Below are positions 6,478 through 10,003 of a DNA stretch of 10,003 nucleotides, piece by piece (positions within the stretch are counted from its first letter, which is position 1; every line of letters starts with the position of its first letter). A program made the position numbers and the translations under genes. The stretch is from positions 1-10,003 of the forward strand of contig JANXSA010000696.1 in NCBI GenBank assembly GCA_025352915.1, given 5' to 3'. The notes beneath the pieces are model-generated. The model saw only the letters and a list, made by a program, of their open reading frames with translations. It was not told the origin of the DNA and made no database searches. This DNA comes from Rhodospirillales bacterium (GTDB taxonomy: Bacteria; Pseudomonadota; Alphaproteobacteria; Acetobacterales; Acetobacteraceae).

Positions 6478-7013
6478 GGCTTGCAGGCGGCCAGCCGGAT
6501 GTCGTGGGTCGGGTGCTCGACCAAAGCGAGTTGCGGCAACGACAGCAGCATCCAGCCGCGAAACACCGATGGCTGGCCTGGCGCGCTGATCTCCAGGAAG
6601 GCCGCGGCGTCCTGCGGGCGGTCGGGCGGGCGGATCACGCAGTCGCGCACCACCACGCTGAGCGGGCCGAAGCGGATGGTTTCGCCGAGTTGGGCAGTCA
6701 GCGTGGTGGTGCGGGCCATCACCTTGTCGGTGGCGCGCAGTTCGACCGTGCGCTGGGCCACCCAATCGGCCTGCACCGGGGCGAGCGGCGCGGCACTCGG
6801 GGTGGCCGGGCCGGAGGAGGGCGGGACGGGTGCGGGCGGGCCGGGGGGGGGCGGGGTGGTCGACAGAAACTGGCCGGGCTGCAATTGCGGCGCGGCGGGC
6901 GCCGGCATCGGCTGGGCCTGTTGGCCTTGCCCGGGCACGTTGATCGCCGGGGGCGCCTGGGCATGGGCGGGAAAGGCGAGCAACGCCAGCACGGAAGCTG
7001 CGAGCAGATGCAT
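6474..7013 (-). CDS. Exported DUF2155-domain protein with proline-rich linker
   Basis: The product has 179 residues: a signal peptide at about 1-18 (MHLLAASVLALLAFPAHA), a Pro/Ala/Gln-rich linker at about 20-82, and a DUF2155 domain at about 85-177. The domain ends with FRGWMLLSLPQLALVEHP and a final cysteine, the recognisable pattern of this alphaproteobacterial family. A second cysteine at 125 could pair with it. It is likely periplasmic; no biochemical role is established for the domain. The ATG at 7013 follows the stop of the 75-residue gene by 2 nt, with no good Shine-Dalgarno, so translation is probably coupled. The linker includes a run of nine C on the coding strand. Longer minus-strand readings upstream are antisense or out-of-frame sequence over the 75-residue gene. 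Confidence 0.88.
   Translation of the reverse strand: MHLLAASVLALLAFPAHAQAPPAINVPGQGQQAQPMPAPAAPQLQPGQFLSTTPPPPGPPAPVPPSSGPATPSAAPLAPVQADWVAQRTVELRATDKVMARTTTLTAQLGETIRFGPLSVVVRDCVIRPPDRPQDAAAFLEISAPGQPSVFRGWMLLSLPQLALVEHPTHDIRLAACKP
6843..6851. repeat. Homopolymer of nine G (nine C on the coding strand)
   Basis: The run lies in the proline linker of the DUF2155 gene. Its length makes it prone to slippage, either in the cell or during sequencing. A change of one base would shift the frame before the domain. Confidence 0.9.
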
Positions 7014-7015
7014 GC

Positions 7016-7243
7016 TCAGGCGCGCTTCGGGCTGTGCAGGCCCTGGACCATTTCGGCCAGGATGGCGCGCATGGCCGCCTCGTCGACGCCGATCAGCACC
7101 GCATCCTCGAAGGCGTCCTGCATCATCTGGGCGAGTTCGGTGTGGTTTTCGGCCAGGGTCTTGAGCTTTTCCCGGCAGGACACCGGCGCGCCATCGGCTT
7201 GCGGCCAGATATTGGGCGGGCCAAGCTTGGGTAAAGTGGTCAC
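7016..7243 (-). CDS. Conserved-looking 75-residue orphan protein in the MlaD operon
   Basis: The gene starts with GTG at 7243, overlapping the MlaD stop as GTGA, and ends 2 nt before the next ATG. This tight packing on both sides is the main support for it. The protein is soluble, with no signal peptide or membrane span. It has an N-terminal extended part (PKLGPPNIWPQADGAPVSCREK) and then two likely helices with acidic content (LAQMMQDAFEDAVLIGV, MRAILAEMVQGL). One cysteine, Cys23, lies in APVSCREK. I do not recognise a named family, though I have the impression of seeing similar small proteins beside mlaD in Acetobacteraceae. Its position suggests a role connected with its envelope neighbours, but nothing in the sequence proves it. 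Confidence 0.75.
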   Translation of the reverse strand: MTTLPKLGPPNIWPQADGAPVSCREKLKTLAENHTELAQMMQDAFEDAVLIGVDEAAMRAILAEMVQGLHSPKRA

Positions 7244-7740
7244 GGCTTGGCGGCCGGCTTGTTCTGGTCGAGCTGGCGCTGGACGTTGCTGGACAGCTCG
7301 CCGACGCCGAAGATGAACTTGCCGAGCAATTGTTCCAGGCTGGCGGCGGACTGGGTGATGGTGAACTCGCCGCCATTGGCCAGGAACTTGTCCTCGCCGC
7401 CGGGCACGATGGCCAGCGACTTGCCGCCGACCAGGCCGTCGCTGCTGATCTCGGCGCTGGAATCGCGCGGCAGTTTCAGGCCGGGCTGCACGCTCATCAC
7501 CACCACCGCCTGATAGCTGACGGGATCGACGCTGGTGCTGGTGACGCTGCCGACGCGCACCCCGGCCAGGCGCACATCGGCGCCGACCGCCAGGCCGTCG
7601 ATGCGGTCGAACTTGGCGCGCAGGGTCATGCCGGAGACGGTGGCGCGGCCGGTATTGGCGACCGCGTAGCCGAGGAACACGGCCGCCGCGAGCAGCACGG
7701 CGGCGCCGGCGATCAGTTCGGTGGGGTTGCGCTGGGCCAT
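7240..7740 (-). CDS. mlaD: MlaD, outer-membrane lipid asymmetry MCE-domain protein
   Basis: The 166-residue protein has a single N-terminal membrane anchor at about 9-27 (LIAGAAVLLAAAVFLGYAVA) and an MCE domain at about 36-115. That domain includes FDRIDGLAVGADVRLAGVRVG and ISSDGLVGGKSLAIVPGG, the standard MlaD pattern. A short helical tail with VGELSSNVQRQLDQ follows. MlaD forms a hexamer at the inner membrane and binds phospholipid for the MlaFEDB transporter, which moves lipids between the membranes. The other mla genes are not in this window, so MlaD is separated from the transporter, an arrangement also known in other alphaproteobacteria. It starts 16 nt after the NDUFA12-like gene and overlaps the next gene by GTGA. 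Confidence 0.95.
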   Translation of the reverse strand: MAQRNPTELIAGAAVLLAAAVFLGYAVANTGRATVSGMTLRAKFDRIDGLAVGADVRLAGVRVGSVTSTSVDPVSYQAVVVMSVQPGLKLPRDSSAEISSDGLVGGKSLAIVPGGEDKFLANGGEFTITQSAASLEQLLGKFIFGVGELSSNVQRQLDQNKPAAKP

Positions 7741-7756
7741 GCTGCCGCCGGCGCGA

Positions 7757-8110
7757 TCAGGACCCGGGGGTCCAGGCCTCGTAATCGCCGGTAGCCTTGG
7801 CCCGCTTGCCGCCCTGGTAGTCGTGGCCGGCCGGACGGTAGCTGTCGGCGGTGCCGGTCAGGTTCGGCACGTGTGGCTTCTGCCAGGCCCGGCGGCCCTG
7901 TTCGGGCAGGGCGGCGTCCGTTGTATAGTGAAGCCAGCAATGCCACTCGGCCGGCACCTTGCTGGCCTCGGCGGCGCCGGTGAACATCACCCAGCGGCGC
8001 GCGCGCTCGCCCGCGCCGGCGCGCTTGTCCTCGTAATAGGTGTTGCCCGCGCTGTCGTGCCCGACGACGCGGCCATTGAACCAGGTGAACAGACGGGTGC
8101 CGATGGTCAT
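7757..8110 (-). CDS. NDUFA12-family complex I accessory subunit
   Basis: This 117-residue protein matches the NDUFA12 (B17.2) family. It has FNGRVVGHDSAGNTYYE at 11-27, RRWVMFTG at 38-45, VPAEWHCWLHY at 52-62, PHVPNLTGT at 79-87 and YRPAGHDYQGG near 91-101. Members are accessory subunits of the NADH:ubiquinone oxidoreductase of mitochondria and alphaproteobacteria, on the matrix/cytoplasmic side. They stabilise the peripheral arm rather than carry electrons. The gene is apart from any nuo operon here, as is usual for this subunit in bacteria, and heads the operon that continues with mlaD. The ATG at 8110 lacks a Shine-Dalgarno at normal distance, and a promoter -10 lies only 7 nt upstream. 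Confidence 0.93.
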   Translation of the reverse strand: MTIGTRLFTWFNGRVVGHDSAGNTYYEDKRAGAGERARRWVMFTGAAEASKVPAEWHCWLHYTTDAALPEQGRRAWQKPHVPNLTGTADSYRPAGHDYQGGKRAKATGDYEAWTPGS

Positions 8111-8117
8111 GCGATCA

Positions 8118-8146
8118 GATATAACGCCTTGGCGCGCCGCGGTCCA
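8118..8146 (-). promoter_or_regulatory. Candidate promoter of the NDUFA12-mlaD-otsB operon, possibly leaderless
   Basis: Read on the minus strand, TGGACC (8141-8146) and TATATC (8118-8123) are separated by 17 nt. Each matches the sigma-70 consensus at four of six positions. The ATG begins 8 nt after the -10, so transcription would start at or beside the A of the start codon. Confidence 0.4.
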
Positions 8147-8169
8147 TGGCGGCGACCCATGGCGGTGAC
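8144..8169. repeat. 13-bp direct repeat, two tandem copies
   Basis: The units 8144-8156 and 8157-8169 (ccatggcggYgac) differ at one base. They lie in the divergent intergenic region, the first overlapping the candidate -35 of the leftward operon. Confidence 0.85.
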
Positions 8170-8202
8170 GCGGAGCCGCCGGCCGTTGGGGGCGGAATCG
8201 GC

Positions 8203-8211
8203 TTATCCACA
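8203..8211 (+). promoter_or_regulatory. Perfect DnaA box
   Basis: TTATCCACA is the strongest DnaA-box sequence known from enterobacterial oriC. It sits 11 nt before the TTGACA of the rightward promoter. Chance occurrence in a GC-rich 10-kb window is low, but only one box is seen. Confidence 0.5.
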
Positions 8212-8216
8212 GGATT

Positions 8217-8250
8217 TTGTGGTTGACACCCCCTTGGACCACAATATGCG
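8217..8250 (+). promoter_or_regulatory. Candidate promoter with overlapping inverted repeat for the NrdJ-like gene
   Basis: A perfect TTGACA at 8223-8228 is followed after 16 nt by a weak -10, TATGCG (8245-8250). An inverted repeat, TTGTGGT (8217-8223) and ACCACAA (8238-8244) with a 14-nt spacer, covers the -35 and the spacer. That is where a repressor would act. The arm centres are about two helical turns apart. The CACAATAT part is loosely like half of an NrdR box, but this is too weak to name the regulator. Confidence 0.4.
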
Positions 8251-8268
8251 GCTTTCCGAGTCGCACCG

Positions 8269-8287
8269 GGCGGGCTAGCATCCCGCC
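8269..8287 (+). promoter_or_regulatory. GC hairpin directly before the NrdJ-like start codon
   Basis: GGCGGG (8269-8274) pairs with CCCGCC (8282-8287) around a 7-nt loop, ending one base before ATG 8288. No separate Shine-Dalgarno is present. The stem occupies the ribosome landing site, so translation from this ATG may be restrained. Confidence 0.45.
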
Positions 8288-9835
8288 ATGGAAAACGACC
8301 AGACGATCTCCTCCCTGCGTGGCGCCCCGATGCGCGGCATTGCCGCCTGGCGCGGCGTGCGCATGCGCCGCACCCTGGCCGCCGCCGATCCCGACAGCGC
8401 GCCGCGCCAGGTGGCGTTGCCCGCCGCATGGGAACAGCGTGCTGCCGAGGCGCTGGCCGGGCTGGCGACCGGCGAGGGTTCGGTCAGCGTGTCGGCCGCC
8501 GCCGAGGCCTGGGTCCGCCCGGTGGCCGAGCGGGGGCGGCGGGCTGGACTTCAGGAGGATCGCAGCCAGGACGCACTGGGCGAGGCGCTTCATGCGCTGC
8601 TGGCGAGCCGGCGCGGCACCGCAGGCGAGACGGTATGGCAAGGATTGACAACGCCGCGGCCGGGTTTCGCGCTCAACCTGCCGTCGTTCCATGACGTCGA
8701 GTACGGCTTCGACCATGCCGGATTTGCCGCCGCGGCCGGGTTGGCGATCACCGCCCTGACGCTGGCGGTGCCGATGGCCACGCGGCTGGCGGTGGGGATG
8801 CATGACCTCGCCGGGCTGCTCTCGCGGCTGGGGCTGGCCTATGACAGTGCGGCGGCGCGCGATATCGCAGCGAGCCTGGCGGCGCTGTTGCAGGCATCGG
8901 CCTCGCTGGCCTCGGCGGAGATGGCGGAGCGCTTCGGCACCCAGGCGCAGGCGCGCCCTGCCCCGGCCGCGCCCGCGACCACGGTGCTGCCCGGGCTCGC
9001 CGAGGCAGCTCGGGCGGCGCAGGCCCAGGCGGCAGCGCGTTCCGGCCGGCGTCATGAGGTGGTGTGCGCCCTGGCCGCCCCTGATCTGGCCGCAGCGCTG
9101 CTCGGCGTGGAGACCGGGGGGATCGCGCCGGCCTTCTCGCCGCTGGACGATACCGGTGCGCTGACCACCACGGCGCGCAGTTGGCTGGCGGCGCGCGGGA
9201 TGACCGCCGAGGCGGCACTGGCGGCATTGCTAGGGGGGCAATCGCCCTTCGCCGCCGCCAGCCCGCAGGCCCATGCCGCCATGCATGACGCCGTCGCCCC
9301 GTTCATGGACGAGGCCACTTCCCGCCCGGTCCAGGCCGGGCTGGCTGCTCCGGGAACCCGCCGCGAGTTGCCGGCACGGCGCGCCGGCTACACCCAGAAG
9401 GCCGCCGTTGGCGGGCACAAAGTGTTCCTGCGCACCGGCGAATACACCGACGGCAAGCTCGGCGAAATCTTCATCGGCCTGCACAAGGAAGGCCCGGCCT
9501 TCCGCGGCCTGATGGATAATTTCGCCGTGGCGGTCAGCCTCGGGCTGCAGCATGGCGTCCCGCTGGAAGCCTTCGTCGAAGCCTTCACCTTCACCCGCTT
9601 CGGCCCGCACGGCACCGTCGAGGGCGATGCCGCGGTCGGCCGGGCAACCTCCCTGCTCGACTACGCCTTCCGCAACCTCGCCGTGAACTACCTCAACCGC
9701 ACCGACATCCCAGAACCGCAGGACGAAGAGGCCGACACCATGGGCGACGGCCCCCGCGACCGCGCTCCCCTCCTCCCCGGCCTGCTGGACGGCCCCCGCC
9801 CGCGCCGCAGCGCCCTGCGCCTGGTCGCCAAGTAA
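8288..9835 (+). CDS. NrdJ-derived protein lacking the catalytic core of class II ribonucleotide reductase
   Basis: The 515 residues line up with two ends of NrdJ. Residues 40-120 ([11 protein letters not shown], then [16 protein letters not shown] and ETVWQGL) echo the NrdJ N-terminal domain up to its 'NSPVWFN' point. Residues 130-210 ([30 protein letters not shown]) correspond to the late barrel, and [11 protein letters not shown] at 273-283 to the 'TGIEPDF' segment. Residues 367-475 are a well-kept NrdJ C-terminal domain: [32 protein letters not shown] and FTFTRFGP. The N-C-E catalytic centre is absent and the whole protein has one cysteine (260), so it cannot reduce ribonucleotides by the known mechanism. 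Databases may label such proteins as B12-dependent reductases. A regulatory or nucleotide-binding role is inference. The ATG at 8288 fits; no Shine-Dalgarno is seen. Confidence 0.85.
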   Translation: MENDQTISSLRGAPMRGIAAWRGVRMRRTLAAADPDSAPRQVALPAAWEQRAAEALAGLATGEGSVSVSAAAEAWVRPVAERGRRAGLQEDRSQDALGEALHALLASRRGTAGETVWQGLTTPRPGFALNLPSFHDVEYGFDHAGFAAAAGLAITALTLAVPMATRLAVGMHDLAGLLSRLGLAYDSAAARDIAASLAALLQASASLASAEMAERFGTQAQARPAPAAPATTVLPGLAEAARAAQAQAAARSGRRHEVVCALAAPDLAAALLGVETGGIAPAFSPLDDTGALTTTARSWLAARGMTAEAALAALLGGQSPFAAASPQAHAAMHDAVAPFMDEATSRPVQAGLAAPGTRRELPARRAGYTQKAAVGGHKVFLRTGEYTDGKLGEIFIGLHKEGPAFRGLMDNFAVAVSLGLQHGVPLEAFVEAFTFTRFGPHGTVEGDAAVGRATSLLDYAFRNLAVNYLNRTDIPEPQDEEADTMGDGPRDRAPLLPGLLDGPRPRRSALRLVAK

Positions 9836-9837
9836 TG

Positions 9838-9914
9838 GAAAAAAGTTTTTGCTTCTTTTTTCAAAAAGAAGTGCTTGTTCTTTTTTGAAAAAAAGAACCA
9901 AAAAACTTTTATCC
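9838..9914 (+). terminator. AT-rich cloverleaf-like terminator or intergenic repeat
   Basis: Starting 3 nt after the NrdJ-like stop, an outer stem (9841-9850 with 9901-9910, perfect over 10 bp and extendable) encloses two hairpins: cttcttttt/aaaaagaag (9852-9860 with 9863-9871) and gttctttttt/aaaaaagaac (9877-9886 with 9889-9898). Loops are tight, so the innermost pairs must open. T-runs and A-runs occur on both strands, so it could stop transcription from either side. Low GC sets it apart from everything around it. I recall similar elements recurring after genes in Acetobacteraceae, but cannot verify that here. Confidence 0.65.
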
Positions 9915-10003
9915 GCTTGGCGTTGTGCCTAGTTGGGAAAGGCGGCGAACGGTCGATCGGCCGATGACTTGGCGATGCTCCAAGGCACATGGGAGCAGGT
10001 ATC
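9915..10003. other. Right edge without a supported gene
   Basis: The final 89 bases contain a perfect 10-bp palindrome (ATCGGCCGAT, 9956-9965). They also contain two ATGs (9963 and 9989) that could start a rightward gene beyond the window. Neither has a Shine-Dalgarno at a good distance that would decide it. Confidence 0.3.

Noticed and set aside
4931-6589. 552-residue plus-strand reading frame
   Set aside because: It lies antisense to the xylose-dehydrogenase-like SDR and otsB, which have complete catalytic motifs. No recognisable domain or ribosome binding site.
6022-7164. 380-residue plus-strand reading frame
   Set aside because: Antisense to otsB, DUF2155 and the 75-residue gene; low-complexity Gly/Arg composition.
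8203-8211. Replication origin
   Set aside because: A single DnaA box without an AT-rich unwinding region, further boxes or neighbouring origin genes does not support an origin.
8239-8252. NrdR box
   Set aside because: Only part of the consensus (CACAATAT) matches, and no second properly spaced box is evident. Kept only as a remark in the promoter entry.
8111-9055. Minus-strand extension of the NDUFA12 frame upstream to 9055
   Set aside because: NDUFA12 homology begins at the ATG at 8110. The upstream part is antisense to the NrdJ-like gene and is Arg/Gly-rich without motifs.
1-10003. Insertion sequence, prophage or defence system
   Set aside because: No transposase, integrase, terminal inverted repeats, tRNA or phage genes were seen. 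The content is metabolic and envelope-related.

Overview
The window is GC-rich (long stretches near 70 percent), densely packed DNA with alphaproteobacterial gene content. A complex I NDUFA12-type subunit, MlaD, a DUF2155 protein, a GTG/ATG-overlap operon style and a NrdJ-type (class II ribonucleotide reductase) derivative together suggest a member of the Rhodospirillales, most likely Acetobacteraceae. That placement is inference from gene families and has not been tested by a search.

Left part (1-2091). The window opens inside a short-chain dehydrogenase (SDR) gene that ends at 481. Facing it on the minus strand is a secreted CHRD-domain protein with a C-terminal PEP-CTERM anchor and an EF-hand-like loop. 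A strong hairpin with a T-run lies just past its stop. Upstream of that gene, 1416-2091 is the only long stretch without a confident gene. It is less GC-rich near 1416-1680, carries four copies of an 18-bp tandem repeat, and holds one doubtful plus-strand reading frame (up to 2087).

Middle part (2092-4974). A minus-strand run holds a SAM methyltransferase fragment, an FkbM-type methyltransferase and a glyoxalase-I-like VOC protein. The two methyltransferase frames overlap by GTGA, but the protein sequence suggests they may be one two-domain gene broken by a frameshift. Divergent from them is a second SDR whose N-terminus contains LEGRV three times, from a 15-bp tandem repeat.

Right part (4979-8110). 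A tight minus-strand operon runs NDUFA12 homologue, MlaD, a 75-residue orphan, DUF2155 protein, trehalose-phosphatase (OtsB) and an SDR closely resembling Caulobacter D-xylose dehydrogenase. From MlaD onward the genes overlap by 4 nt or are 2 nt apart. It therefore joins a respiratory-complex subunit, outer-membrane lipid transport and sugar metabolism in one transcript. The operon appears to start from a promoter whose -10 sits 7 nt before the first ATG, so the message may be leaderless.

Far right (8111-10003). Divergent from that operon is a 515-residue protein built from the N-terminal and C-terminal parts of NrdJ, with the catalytic middle missing and only one cysteine left. Its promoter region has a perfect DnaA box and an inverted repeat over a TTGACA -35, and a GC hairpin sits directly before its ATG. 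The gene is followed by an AT-rich element able to fold into an outer stem enclosing two hairpins, which is probably a terminator and perhaps a dispersed genomic repeat. The last 90 bases show no gene I can support.
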